Shown piece by piece: positions 1-7,884 of a DNA stretch of 29,681 nt. Location: assembly GCA_016872875.1 (NCBI GenBank), contig VGYW01000050.1, forward strand, positions 1-29,681, in the 5' to 3' direction. This stretch comes from Planctomycetota bacterium. GTDB taxonomy: Bacteria; Planctomycetota; PUPC01; DSUN01. The first letter of the stretch is position 1, and the number at the start of each line of letters is the position of its first letter. The notes beneath the pieces are model-generated. The model ran no database searches. It was not told the DNA's origin and worked only from the letters and a program-made list of their open reading frames with translations. The position numbers and the translations under genes are program-made.

Positions 1-1
1 C

Positions 2-1819
2 AAGGGAAACGTCCTCGCGGCGGACAGGGGCACGTCGCGCGTCTTCGTGACCAATGCCGGACTCCTCGATCCCGTGCCGAACGTGGTGGTTAACGGCCCG
101 ACCGCGGCGACGGTGGAATGGGAGTCCCCTGCCCCACTGCCAACCGCCGTGGAATACGGGAAGACGGATGACTATGGGACTCTGTTCAAGGTCCAGGGCC
201 TGACGCGACGGCACAGGGCCGTGCTGACGGGCCTCTCGCCCTCGACGTGCTACTACTTCCGGATTCACAGGCCCTTCGAGATGGTGCCCGAAGCCGCCGA
301 GCCGAAGCCCGGCTTCTCGCTGCGCCACCAGAAGAAGTACCATCAGCGGCTCTTCGAGGGGAACGTCTCGCGCAACGCCACCTTCGTCACGCTCCCGGAG
401 CCGGGGAAGACCGACTGGGCGAGCCTGCCCGTCCTCGTGATGGTCTATCGGAACGTGAAGTTCCCCGCGGGCAAGGACGGCAAGCAGCCGCCCAACCGGG
501 TGCTCGACGACGCGGACATCGCGGTGATGAAGGGCGAGATGGAGACCTATCGCACCTGGGCCTGGCGCCACACCAGTTGTAAGCTGAACCTCGATTTCAC
601 CTACGTCGTGGTCAGCGACGAGCGCGACCACCTGGTGCTCGGCGACAGGAGCCGCCCGGTCTTCGAGGACATCCAGGCCGGCCTCGCCGCCCAGGGCAAG
701 GACCCCCACGCCTTCTGGAACGTCATCGTCGTGGCCACCCACGGCTGGTATGCCCACTACCTCGACGGGCCGGCGGGCGGCACCGACTGCGAGATGGCCG
801 CCTGCTTCACCGGCTTCGGCCACGGCACCAAGCCCGGCTGGTGGTGGTTCCCAGTCCACGAGCACGGCCACCTCGTCCACTCGATGTACATGAACAGCGA
901 GTTCGATTCCTTCGCTTTTCCCGACGCGCCCTGGACGATGCCTGGGCAGTTCGGCGAGGACTTCAGCTTCATGGCGGCCAACTACCGCCGGCAGGCGCCC
1001 CGCTCCTGGCTGGCCGTGCGGACGACCGCGGTCCAGACGAGCGCCGACGCCAACGGCAACGGCGTGCCCGACGACGACCCGCGTGTGCCCCTCGACGAGA
1101 AGCGCTTCGGGTACAGCGGCCCCGACTGCCTGAGGCGCCTGATGGCCGGCGTGCGCATGCCCGGCTACCCCGGCGACAGCGACACCGACTTCGAGGGGAA
1201 GACCCACAAGCTGAATCCGGGCGAGCTCTACTGGTTCAGCCGCAAGGTGCCCAGGGGGAAGATCGCCCTCGACGGGCGCCTCGCCCCCGACGAGTGGCAG
1301 GAGTTCTACTCCGTGCCCAACCTCACCACGCCGCAGGCGAACCGCGGGCTGAAGGCGAAGCTCTACCTCGCCTGGGACGCCGCCAACTACTACCTCGCGG
1401 TCAAGAGCAGCGGCCAGGTCGCCGCGACCTTCCATCTGGATGGCGCGAACGACGGCTGGTTCCACGGCAGGGACAACCTGCTGTTCTCCGTCCGCCCGCC
1501 GATGGGCAACCGGCCGATCGAGGCATCGGGCGCGATCTGGGACTTCCTGGGCAACAAGATAAACCTCCACAACGGCCAGCACTGGTATCGGGAGGCCTAC
1601 AAGCCTGGCGACATCCGCGCCGCGGCGGGGCGCGACGGCGACTGGCACGTCCTCGAGTGTGCCGTCCCCGCGCGGCCCGATATCGGCATCGCCCCTTCCC
1701 GCAACGCCCGGTTCGCCCTCCGCGCCACCCTCTGGTGGGACGCCCCCGACGCCCGCGTGCCCCACACCGGCTTCCTCGACGGCGAGGACTTCGCCTACGA
1801 CCTCCAGTGTGTCCGCTAA
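2..1819 (+). CDS. Secreted FN3 / zincin-like / CBM9-like protein, 5' end cut by window edge
   Basis: The frame is open to the left edge, so the gene starts upstream; the GTG at 47 is an internal codon that only looks like a start. Numbering from that GTG, residues about 10-75 look like a fibronectin-III or purple-acid-phosphatase-type N-terminal domain. The middle part carries HEHGHLVHS at 271-279, which fits the HExxH zinc motif of metallopeptidases and lies in a Trp/His-rich context. An acidic DANGNGVPDDDP segment (about 334-345) resembles a calcium-binding thrombospondin-3 or EF-hand-like loop. Residues about 405-590 (GRLAPDEWQEF, then LYLAWDAANYYLAV) look like a CBM9/DOMON-type sugar-binding domain. 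I infer an exported protein acting on glycoprotein or polysaccharide. Peptidase activity is uncertain, because only the HExxH core is visible and no third zinc ligand could be assigned. Confidence 0.8.
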   Translation, partial: KGNVLAADRGTSRVFVTNAGLLDPVPNVVVNGPTAATVEWESPAPLPTAVEYGKTDDYGTLFKVQGLTRRHRAVLTGLSPSTCYYFRIHRPFEMVPEAAEPKPGFSLRHQKKYHQRLFEGNVSRNATFVTLPEPGKTDWASLPVLVMVYRNVKFPAGKDGKQPPNRVLDDADIAVMKGEMETYRTWAWRHTSCKLNLDFTYVVVSDERDHLVLGDRSRPVFEDIQAGLAAQGKDPHAFWNVIVVATHGWYAHYLDGPAGGTDCEMAACFTGFGHGTKPGWWWFPVHEHGHLVHSMYMNSEFDSFAFPDAPWTMPGQFGEDFSFMAANYRRQAPRSWLAVRTTAVQTSADANGNGVPDDDPRVPLDEKRFGYSGPDCLRRLMAGVRMPGYPGDSDTDFEGKTHKLNPGELYWFSRKVPRGKIALDGRLAPDEWQEFYSVPNLTTPQANRGLKAKLYLAWDAANYYLAVKSSGQVAATFHLDGANDGWFHGRDNLLFSVRPPMGNRPIEASGAIWDFLGNKINLHNGQHWYREAYKPGDIRAAAGRDGDWHVLECAVPARPDIGIAPSRNARFALRATLWWDAPDARVPHTGFLDGEDFAYDLQCVR

Positions 1820-1850
1820 GCAGTTTCTGATGCGGAAAGTGGTTCTGCGG

Positions 1851-1875
1851 ACACGCCCAAACAAGTTGGGCGTGT
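1851..1875 (+). terminator. Hairpin downstream of the first gene
   Basis: A perfect 10-bp stem (ACACGCCCAA / TTGGGCGTGT) encloses a 5-nt loop, ACAAG, 31 nt after the stop codon. There is no T-run after it, so it is either a weak or factor-assisted terminator or an mRNA-stabilising hairpin. Confidence 0.5.
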
Positions 1876-1924
1876 GTGGATTCAGGGCGCGCTGGTGTAG
1901 CGGCCTGCTATACCTGAAGGCGAT

Positions 1925-1953
1925 TTGACTTTCCCTGGTTTTGGTGCTATATT
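1925..1953 (+). promoter_or_regulatory. Sigma-70 promoter of dnaG-rpoD
   Basis: TTGACT (1925-1930) is followed by a 17-bp spacer and TATATT (1948-1953). A TG at 1945-1946 gives an extended -10. It lies about 110 nt before the dnaG start and is the only strong promoter upstream of this block. Confidence 0.8.
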
Positions 1954-2063
1954 TATTGGGATTAAGGGTGCCGCCGGGCAGGTAAAACGCTCAACTGGGG
2001 CGAGCGAACCGGCGTTGAGGCTGTCCGCTCACCTCCTGCGGGCAGACAAGGGGCGAGAGCAGA

Positions 2064-3839
2064 TTGCCTGCACGCGTCTCCGACGACATCGTGGGCGAGG
2101 TTAAGCGCGCCGCGGACATCGTGGACATCGTCTCCCGCTACGTCACGCTGAAGAAGGCGGGCAAGACTTTCAAGGCCCTCTGCCCGTTCCACGCGGAGAA
2201 GACCCCCTCGTTCATCGTCAACCCCGAGCGGCAGTTCTTCAGGTGCTTCGGGTGCGGGAAGTCGGGCGACGTGTTCAGCTTCGTGGGCGAGCACGAGCGG
2301 GTGGACTTCATGGAGGCCGTGCGGATCGTGGCCTCCGCCGTTGGCGTGGCGCTGCCCGACCGCTGGGACCGCCAGGGCGGCGGGGCGGCGGGCAAGGAGC
2401 TCAAGGGCCGCCTCTACGAGCTCCACGCCTGGGCCGCCCGCCACTTCGCAAAGCTCTTCGCCGAGGCCCCTGAGGCCGCCAAGGCGCGCGACTACATGGC
2501 CCGCCGCGGCTTCACCAGCGAGACCCTCGAGGGCTGGACCATCGGCTTCGCCCCGGAGTCCTGGGACGCCCTCGGGCGCGCCGCGCTGAAGGCAGGCTAT
2601 TCAGCGAAAGAGCTCGTGGCCTCGGGCCTCGTGGTAGAGCGCGAGGGGGGCGACGGGTACTACGACCGCTTCCGCAATCGCGTGGCCTTCCCGATCCGCG
2701 ACGTGCAGGGCCGCGTCATCGGCTTCGGCGCACGCGCCCTGGCCGAGGGCGAGGTGAAGTACATCAACTCGCCGGAGACGCCGCTTTTCGCCAAGAGCCG
2801 CTGCCTCTACGGGCTGGACAAGGCGCGCGACGCCGCCATCAAGGGCAAGCGGATCATGATAACCGAGGGCTACACCGACACCCTGATGTGCCATCAGGCC
2901 GGCATCGCGTGGGCCGTCGCCACCCTCGGCACCGCCCTCACGCGCGAGCACGTGAGCCTCATCCGCCGCTACGCGGAGAGCGTGGTGCTCCTCTTCGATT
3001 CGGACGCGGCGGGCGAGGCGGCGGTTGACCGCAGCCTCGAGGTGTTCGCCGATGCCGACCTGGACGTGCGCGTGCCCTCGCTCAAGGAGGGCATGGACCC
3101 CTGCGACTTCCTGCTCTCCGACGGCGCCGAGGCATTCGTGGCGCGGCTCGAAGCCGCCAGAGAGCTCTTTGACGTGAAGCTGGACTTCGCCTGCGGGCGG
3201 TACAACATGGCGACCTCTGACGGCCGCGCCCGCGCGGTGGACGAGGCGCTCGGCGTCGCCGCCCAGGTGAGCAACGTGGCGAAGGCCGACCTCCTCACCG
3301 AGGCCATCGCCCGCCGCACGGGAGCTGACCGCGAGGCCGTCAGGCGCCGCCTGGCCACCCTCCGAAAGCCCCAGCGGCGGACAGCCGACGCCACGCCACA
3401 GGCTGCCAGAGGCCCGGCGCTCGACCCCGTGGAGCAGGAGATTCTGCGTTGCCTCCTTGCGGCCAACGAGCTCATCCCCTGCTTCCTGGCAAACGCCTCG
3501 CTGGAGGACCTGGCTGACGCCCGCGTGCGCCGCATCGTCGAGCAGGCCGTGAGCCTCTACGACCGCGAGGGCGAGGTGGACCCGGCGATGCTGACGGCCC
3601 TGCTCCAGGACCGCGAGCTGGCGGGCATCGTGGCCGAGATGGCCATGAGCGACGCCGAGGCGGGCAAGTGGGAGCGGACGCTTCAGGACTGCCTCCGCCG
3701 CCTCGCGGAGCGAAAGAAGAAGGGCGAGTACCAGCAGTTGAAGGCCCAGGCCCTGGGGGCCGACCCCCAGGCGCTGGCGGCCATCCAAGAGCTTCACCGG
3801 CGCAGAGCCACACGGCCCAGCACCGCCACTGCGGAGTAG
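2064..3839 (+). CDS. dnaG: DNA primase DnaG
   Basis: Makes RNA primers for replication in association with the replicative helicase. At 591 aa it has normal family length. The N-terminal zinc-binding domain shows CPFH (C40, H43) and CFGC (C61, C64) around EKTPSF. The catalytic TOPRIM domain shows EGYTD (E268) and the metal-binding DSD (D312, D314) followed by AAGE. A helical C-terminal region corresponds to the helicase-interaction part. The chosen start is TTG at 2064, preceded by the purine-rich GGGGCGAGAG; no ATG or GTG nearby gives a better N-terminus, and PARVSDDIVGEVK matches where the family usually begins. Three bases separate its stop from rpoD, the classic macromolecular-synthesis arrangement. 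No rpsU is visible upstream. Confidence 0.96.
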   Translation: MPARVSDDIVGEVKRAADIVDIVSRYVTLKKAGKTFKALCPFHAEKTPSFIVNPERQFFRCFGCGKSGDVFSFVGEHERVDFMEAVRIVASAVGVALPDRWDRQGGGAAGKELKGRLYELHAWAARHFAKLFAEAPEAAKARDYMARRGFTSETLEGWTIGFAPESWDALGRAALKAGYSAKELVASGLVVEREGGDGYYDRFRNRVAFPIRDVQGRVIGFGARALAEGEVKYINSPETPLFAKSRCLYGLDKARDAAIKGKRIMITEGYTDTLMCHQAGIAWAVATLGTALTREHVSLIRRYAESVVLLFDSDAAGEAAVDRSLEVFADADLDVRVPSLKEGMDPCDFLLSDGAEAFVARLEAARELFDVKLDFACGRYNMATSDGRARAVDEALGVAAQVSNVAKADLLTEAIARRTGADREAVRRRLATLRKPQRRTADATPQAARGPALDPVEQEILRCLLAANELIPCFLANASLEDLADARVRRIVEQAVSLYDREGEVDPAMLTALLQDRELAGIVAEMAMSDAEAGKWERTLQDCLRRLAERKKKGEYQQLKAQALGADPQALAAIQELHRRRATRPSTATAE

Positions 3840-3842
3840 AAG

Positions 3843-5501
3843 ATGGCCAAAGCAGAGCCAGCCCCAGTTCCCGGCTCCCTCGACGACAGCCTCAAGCTCC
3901 TCATCGAGCGCGGCAAGGAGAAGGGCTTCGTCACCTACGAGGAGCTCAACGACATCCTCCCCGACGACGCCGCGTCGCCGGAGAAGATTGACAAGATCCT
4001 CATGACCCTCGACGAGCTGGGCATAGACATCCTCGACGAGACCGAGGAGGCCGGCCAGCACAAGGAGGAGGAGAGCGACCTCGTCGAAGAGGTGGAGGAC
4101 GAGGAGGTCACGGACCGCATTGACGACCCGGTGCGCATGTATCTCACCCAGATGGGCGAGATACCGCTCCTGAGCCGCGAGGAGGAGATCGCCCTCGCCA
4201 AGAAGATCGAGGTCACACGCAAGCGCTACCGCAACAAGGTGCTCGAATCCGACCTCTCGCTGCGGACCGGCGTGCGGATACTCGACGAGGTGGCGAGCGG
4301 CAAGCTGCCCTTCGACCGCACGCTGCGCCTCTCCACCGCCATCGAGATCGGGCGCGACGAGATCATGCGCCTCCTCCCACTCAACCTCGCCACACTCCGC
4401 AAGCTCCACGAGCGCAACAAGGCGGCCTACCACGCCATCGCCAGGCCCAACATCAGCGAGGCCGAGAAGGCCGAGCTGCTCCGGCGCATGCACGCCACCC
4501 GCCACAAGGCCGTCACGCTCCTCGAAGAGCTCAACATCAACATAGACAAAATCCCGCCCATGATGCACGCCCTCCGCGAGGTCCACGAGCGCCTCGAAGG
4601 CACCGCCGCCACACTCGAACAGCTCATCAGGAACGCCAACGCGGACGACGGCGCACGCATCAAGACGTGCCAGGAGGAGATCAAGACTATCGAGGAGGAG
4701 TGCCTCGAGAGCCGCGAGCAGCTCGCACGCCGAGTCGCCGCCGTCGGCGAGCGCTTCATGGAATACGAGCAGGCCAAGCGCAAGCTCTCGGGCGGAAACC
4801 TCCGACTCGTCGTCTCCATCGCCAAGAAATACCGCAACCGCGGCCTCTCCTTCCTCGACCTCATCCAGGAGGGCAACACCGGCCTCATGAAGGCCGTGGA
4901 GAAATACGAGTACCGCCGCGGCTACAAGTTCTCCACCTACGCCACCTGGTGGATTCGCCAGGCCATCACACGCTCCATCGCCGACCAGGCCCGCACCATC
5001 CGAATCCCCGTCCACATGATGGAGACGATGAGCAAGCTCCGCAACGTCTCCAAGCGCCTCCTTCAGGAGCTCGGCCGCGACCCCACGGTGGAGGAGATCG
5101 CCGCCGAGGCCGACATCTCGATCGAGGAGGCGCGCCGCGTCCTCAAGATCTCAAAGCACCCCATCTCGCTCGACAGGCCGATCGGCGAGAGCGAGGACAG
5201 CTACTTCGGCGACTTCATCGAGGACGAGAACGCCGAGAACCCCGTCCACGCGGCCACGCACGAGATGCTGCGGGACAAAATCCACAGCGTGCTCGACACC
5301 CTGACCTACCGCGAGCGCGAGATCATCAAGCTCCGCTACGGCATCGGCGACGGCTACACCTACACCCTCGAAGAGGTCGGCCGCCGCTTCCGAGTCACAC
5401 GCGAACGCGTCCGACAGATCGAAGCCAAGGCCATCCGAAAGCTCCAACACCCCATCCGCAGCCGCAAGCTCGAAGGCTTCATGGAGGACATTCTGAAATG
5501 A
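3843..5501 (+). CDS. rpoD: Primary sigma factor RpoD/SigA
   Basis: Housekeeping sigma-70 subunit that directs RNA polymerase to -35/-10 promoters. The 552-aa protein has region 1.1 (about 10-70), an acidic linker, region 1.2 from [12 protein letters not shown] (about 92-125), a roughly 180-residue non-conserved insert rich in Arg, Glu and Leu, then region 2 from about 310 ([14 protein letters not shown], then [13 protein letters not shown] for the -10 element), region 3, and region 4 with the helix-turn-helix [20 protein letters not shown] (about 507-526). All regions of a group 1 factor are present. It begins 3 nt after dnaG, so the two are co-transcribed and probably translationally coupled. 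The near-consensus promoters in this window fit this factor. Confidence 0.97.
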   Translation: MAKAEPAPVPGSLDDSLKLLIERGKEKGFVTYEELNDILPDDAASPEKIDKILMTLDELGIDILDETEEAGQHKEEESDLVEEVEDEEVTDRIDDPVRMYLTQMGEIPLLSREEEIALAKKIEVTRKRYRNKVLESDLSLRTGVRILDEVASGKLPFDRTLRLSTAIEIGRDEIMRLLPLNLATLRKLHERNKAAYHAIARPNISEAEKAELLRRMHATRHKAVTLLEELNINIDKIPPMMHALREVHERLEGTAATLEQLIRNANADDGARIKTCQEEIKTIEEECLESREQLARRVAAVGERFMEYEQAKRKLSGGNLRLVVSIAKKYRNRGLSFLDLIQEGNTGLMKAVEKYEYRRGYKFSTYATWWIRQAITRSIADQARTIRIPVHMMETMSKLRNVSKRLLQELGRDPTVEEIAAEADISIEEARRVLKISKHPISLDRPIGESEDSYFGDFIEDENAENPVHAATHEMLRDKIHSVLDTLTYREREIIKLRYGIGDGYTYTLEEVGRRFRVTRERVRQIEAKAIRKLQHPIRSRKLEGFMEDILK

Positions 5502-5503
5502 AC

Positions 5504-5554
5504 TCGTCCTCGTCGTCCTCCTCGTCGTCCTCGTCGTCGTCGTCGTCGTCCTCG
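5504..5554 (+). repeat. TCG/TCC trinucleotide microsatellite
   Basis: Seventeen consecutive TCG or TCC triplets fill most of the gap between rpoD and the next gene. The tail CCTCGA-TCTACAGGAAC resembles the end of the triplet tract at 23296-23322, so the two are probably copies of one dispersed repeat. Slippage here would change the spacing between rpoD and the next start in 3-nt steps. Confidence 0.85.
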
Positions 5555-5571
5555 ATCTACAGGAACCCTGA

Positions 5572-6279
5572 ATGGCGAACAACCCCAACCTAGAGGCGCT
5601 CCTCCAGCTCAACGAGCTCGACAGCAAGGCCGCCAAGCTCGCCGCGCAGAAGGACCTCCTCCCCGTCGCTCTCCGCCGCATCGAGACCCTCCTCGCACAG
5701 CAACGCCAGACCATCGAGGAGAAGCGCGGAAAAGTCAAGGAGCTCCGCGCCCACACCCACACCCGCGAGCTCGACCTCCGCGCCGCCGAGCAGGAGGTCG
5801 AGAAGCTCACCCTTCAGCTCAACACCGCCCGCACCAACAAGGAATACACCGCCTTCCAGCACGAGATCGCCGCCAAGAAGGCCGACGCCTCAAGGGTCGA
5901 GGACGAACTCCTCGCCATGATGGCCGAGGCCGAGGACCTCGAGGCCGACGCCCGCGAGCTCGAGCGCGCCATCGCCCAGCTCGAGCGCCAGCACGCCGAC
6001 GAAGCCAGGGGCGTCGCCAAGGACATCGCGAAGCTCGACGCCCAGATCGAAGGCCTCCGCCAGGCACGCCAGGCCGCAGCCGACTCCGTCGAGCGGCCCC
6101 TCCTCGAGGAATACGAGCGGATAGCCGCCAAGAAGGGCGCCTCCGCGCTCGCCGCCGTCGTCGCCGAATCCTGCCAGGGCTGCTTCATGCAACTCCCCCC
6201 CGAGCTCTGCCACACCCTCCGCGGCGGACGCAAGATCGTCAAGTGCCCCTCCTGCTCCCGCCTCCTCTACATGCCCTGA
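5572..6279 (+). CDS. Coiled-coil C4 zinc-ribbon protein (DUF164/zf-RING_7 family)
   Basis: The 235-aa protein is almost entirely a long helical coiled coil (about 1-180), ending in a zinc ribbon with CQGC (C201, C204) and CPSC (C225, C228) around MQLPPEL and LLYMP, the family signature. Characterised relatives include Helicobacter HP0958 (FlgZ), linked to RpoN stability and flagellar expression, and Chlamydia CT398. The role in most bacteria is unknown, so I assign none here. ATG at 5572 follows CAGGAACCCTGA, a modest ribosome site. The gene lies 70 nt after rpoD in the same direction, across the TCG/TCC tract, and may be read from the dnaG promoter. No flagellar or rpoN gene is nearby. Confidence 0.88.
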   Translation: MANNPNLEALLQLNELDSKAAKLAAQKDLLPVALRRIETLLAQQRQTIEEKRGKVKELRAHTHTRELDLRAAEQEVEKLTLQLNTARTNKEYTAFQHEIAAKKADASRVEDELLAMMAEAEDLEADARELERAIAQLERQHADEARGVAKDIAKLDAQIEGLRQARQAAADSVERPLLEEYERIAAKKGASALAAVVAESCQGCFMQLPPELCHTLRGGRKIVKCPSCSRLLYMP

Positions 6280-6420
6280 CGCCGCGGCGCTGGGCCGTTG
6301 CGCAAGTCCGGCCATTTCTTGCCGCTGCCCTTCGATTCTTGCCAAACCCGCCTGCCCCCCACCCCCGCTCGCCGGGATGCGATCACGAGCACCTGAAACG
6401 GCATTCTCATCGGGTGCTGC

Positions 6421-6582
6421 TCACGCGCTCCGCCTGCGGGCGACGAGGGCCCGGACCTTCGGGGCCAGATCGTTCGGCACAGCCATCATCGCTGCGTCCT
6501 GCTGTTCCAGTGCCGCCTCGATCTCGGCGAACTGCTCGTCCTCGGACTGGTCCTCGCAATGGGCGAGCACCTGGAAGGGCAT
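6421..6582 (-). CDS. 53-aa small protein coupled to the antitoxin-like gene
   Basis: A short reading frame starts MPFQVLAHCEDQ, continues through an acidic helix, and ends LAPKVRALVARRRSA. Its ATG (6582) lies 2 nt after the TGA of the antitoxin-like gene, which argues for translational coupling. The basic C-terminus with a PKVRxLVARR pattern resembles tails of small toxin-antitoxin components, but it is too short for a RelE/ParE or PIN toxin and no family is recognised. Its first codons are duplicated about 170 nt further on (near 6388-6412), suggesting local rearrangement or decay. Confidence 0.45.
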   Translation of the reverse strand: MPFQVLAHCEDQSEDEQFAEIEAALEQQDAAMMAVPNDLAPKVRALVARRRSA

Positions 6583-6584
6583 TC

Positions 6585-6809
6585 TCAATCGAGTTCACCT
6601 GCCACTTTCTCCCACGGGAGCCACCCGGCCTTCTCGGGGTCGTCACCCGCGGCGTGGAGCTCCGCGAGGGCCTCGCGCGCGATCTGCGTGTCCTCGAGGG
6701 TTTCAAGCCAATCGATGAGCGAATCCCAGTCGTCCGCCCTCAGGACCGCAAACCGCTCCCCTTTGATCGTGGCGAACTGAACCGACTGCAATGCGTCCAA
6801 CCCACTCAT
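6585..6809 (-). CDS. Phd/YefM-like antitoxin (74 aa)
   Basis: The protein begins MSGLDALQSVQF and contains the string FAVLRADDWDSLIDWLETLE, followed by a helical stretch and an acidic end with GWLPWEKVAGELD. That layout, a strand plus a 'VL..DDW..L...LE.LED' helix and a final 'PWE.V..EL', is typical of short Phd/YefM or RelB-like antitoxins that bind DNA and cap a toxin. ATG 6809 is chosen because GGAGG sits 7 nt upstream and a promoter lies at 6853-6880; a longer frame to 6971 has no such support. No recognisable toxin follows, only the 53-aa gene, so this is an orphan or decayed module. Confidence 0.65.
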   Translation of the reverse strand: MSGLDALQSVQFATIKGERFAVLRADDWDSLIDWLETLEDTQIAREALAELHAAGDDPEKAGWLPWEKVAGELD

Positions 6810-6852
6810 CGTCGTGCCTCCATACGTATCTTCTCCACTCCTGCTATCCCAC

Positions 6853-6880
6853 AGTATACGCCAATCCAGCCGGATTGCAA
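6853..6880 (-). promoter_or_regulatory. Promoter of the antitoxin-like gene
   Basis: Read leftward, TTGCAA (6880-6875), a 16-bp spacer and TATACT (6858-6853) lie about 44 nt before the ATG at 6809. Confidence 0.6.
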
Positions 6881-6918
6881 GCCGCCAAACCAGAGCGCGG
6901 GAACCCAGACTCGCTTGA

Positions 6919-6995
6919 CCACAGAGGGCACGGTGCGCACAGAGGGAAGACACAGAGGAAGACCGGACCACGGATTACGCGGATGACGCGGATGA
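6919..6995 (+). repeat. Dispersed-type repeat in the 6810-7195 gap
   Basis: Two degenerate repeat phrases, ACCACAGAGGGCACGG and ACCACGGATTACGCGGATGA, follow each other. They are simple internally repetitive sequences of a kind scattered between genes in many environmental bacterial genomes (recollection, not searched). A related phrase (TTCGCGTGATTCGTGG) lies at 7859-7876 beyond the neighbouring gene. Besides this and the antitoxin promoter, I see nothing else in the 386-bp gap at 6810-7195. Confidence 0.5.
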
Positions 6996-7195
6996 GAGAG
7001 GAGAGGAGTCAGGCGCTCGCCGAGGGAGCCGGGGGCCGCCCCCGTTCCCCAGGAGCGTCCCGGCCAATGCGACAGCCTGTCGGAGTGCGGCGGCTCGACG
7101 CCGCTGTGGGTCCCGCAATGCGCACCCCGCCCAGCCGATAAATGGAAGGCGAGGATCCGACACCCATGGACTCCTCCTCGCTAGACCGAACTGGC

Positions 7196-7705
7196 TCACC
7201 GGGTACTTCTGAGGAGGTTGGTGAATGGCACATAGGCCCTCGCAATCACCAACAGGACAATGCCGCAATAGAAGGCTCCGCCACGGACTGTATACAGGGC
7301 ATTCAGGAGCCTCTGCCTGCGCCGAATCCGCTGGTCGCCAAGCTCAACTGTCGCCCCGATGCGCGCTGCCTCGTCCTTAGGTGAGAAACGCTCCCCTGTG
7401 TCAGGATCGACCGCAGTCTTGCCCTCTAAGGCAGCCACCTGGTAATCCTCTCTCCGACGCTCAAGCCTTCCCTTGACGTGGGACAGGTGGTAGAAGAGCG
7501 CCGTTCTCGCAATCCTTGTGAGGCCCGCGATCCCCGAGCACAGCAAGGCCAACCATGCCAGCAGTTCGAGAGCATCACTCACCCGCGACTGCTGAAACTT
7601 GGCCGTTTGTACCGACAAACCAAGTATTGTGAACGTGAGAGCCACGATGTAGAAGTCGAATTTCTCTTGGATTCTCTGGCCCACTTCGGCGTTCGTGTCA
7701 GCCAC
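7196..7705 (-). CDS. Three-helix membrane protein of unknown function
   Basis: The 169-aa protein has a short soluble N-terminus and a membrane segment around FYIVALTFTILGLSVQTA. A second follows around LLAWLALLCSGIAGL, then a charged roughly 70-residue loop rich in Arg, Glu and Asp, and a third segment around FYCGIVLLVIARAYV close to the C-terminus. No catalytic motif or family is recognised. I place the start at GTG 7705, because GGGGGA lies 7 nt upstream; an upstream GTG at 7765 would leave only about 7 nt of leader from the predicted transcription start. It is a single-gene unit facing the same way as the paralog cluster. Confidence 0.75.
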   Translation of the reverse strand: MADTNAEVGQRIQEKFDFYIVALTFTILGLSVQTAKFQQSRVSDALELLAWLALLCSGIAGLTRIARTALFYHLSHVKGRLERRREDYQVAALEGKTAVDPDTGERFSPKDEAARIGATVELGDQRIRRRQRLLNALYTVRGGAFYCGIVLLVIARAYVPFTNLLRSTR

Positions 7706-7778
7706 CGGTGTTCCCCCATACTTGACCGGAAAAGTCGCGCCCTCCGGGGCGTGTGAACGGTCCACGACAGCAAGTTGG

Positions 7779-7807
7779 ATTGTACGCGTCTGGGCTCACG
7801 ATGTCAA
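7779..7807 (-). promoter_or_regulatory. Promoter of the membrane-protein gene
   Basis: Read leftward, TTGACA (7807-7802), 17 bp, then TACAAT (7784-7779): a near-perfect sigma-70 promoter with a predicted start near 7772. Confidence 0.75.
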
Positions 7808-7884
7808 CGGCCTCGGAGTTCCTGGTGAGAATCGCGTGTACCGTTGAGGATTCGGGGAGGTTCGCGTGATTCGTGGCCCGATGT

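Noticed and set aside
2601..5015. 804-codon open frame opposite dnaG and rpoD
   Set aside because: An antisense shadow caused by high third-position GC; dnaG and rpoD are unmistakable on the other strand.
5499..5593. Serine-run frame over the TCG/TCC tract
   Set aside because: It is the translation of a microsatellite with no ribosome site of its own.
6267..6410. 48-aa leftward frame starting MRMPFQVL
   Set aside because: It overlaps the end of the zinc-ribbon gene, its sequence after the first eight residues looks non-coding, and its start is a duplicate of the 53-aa gene start.
6280..6420. RNase P RNA downstream of the zinc-ribbon gene
   Set aside because: In some bacteria rnpB is nearby, but none of the conserved rnpB core motifs could be found here.
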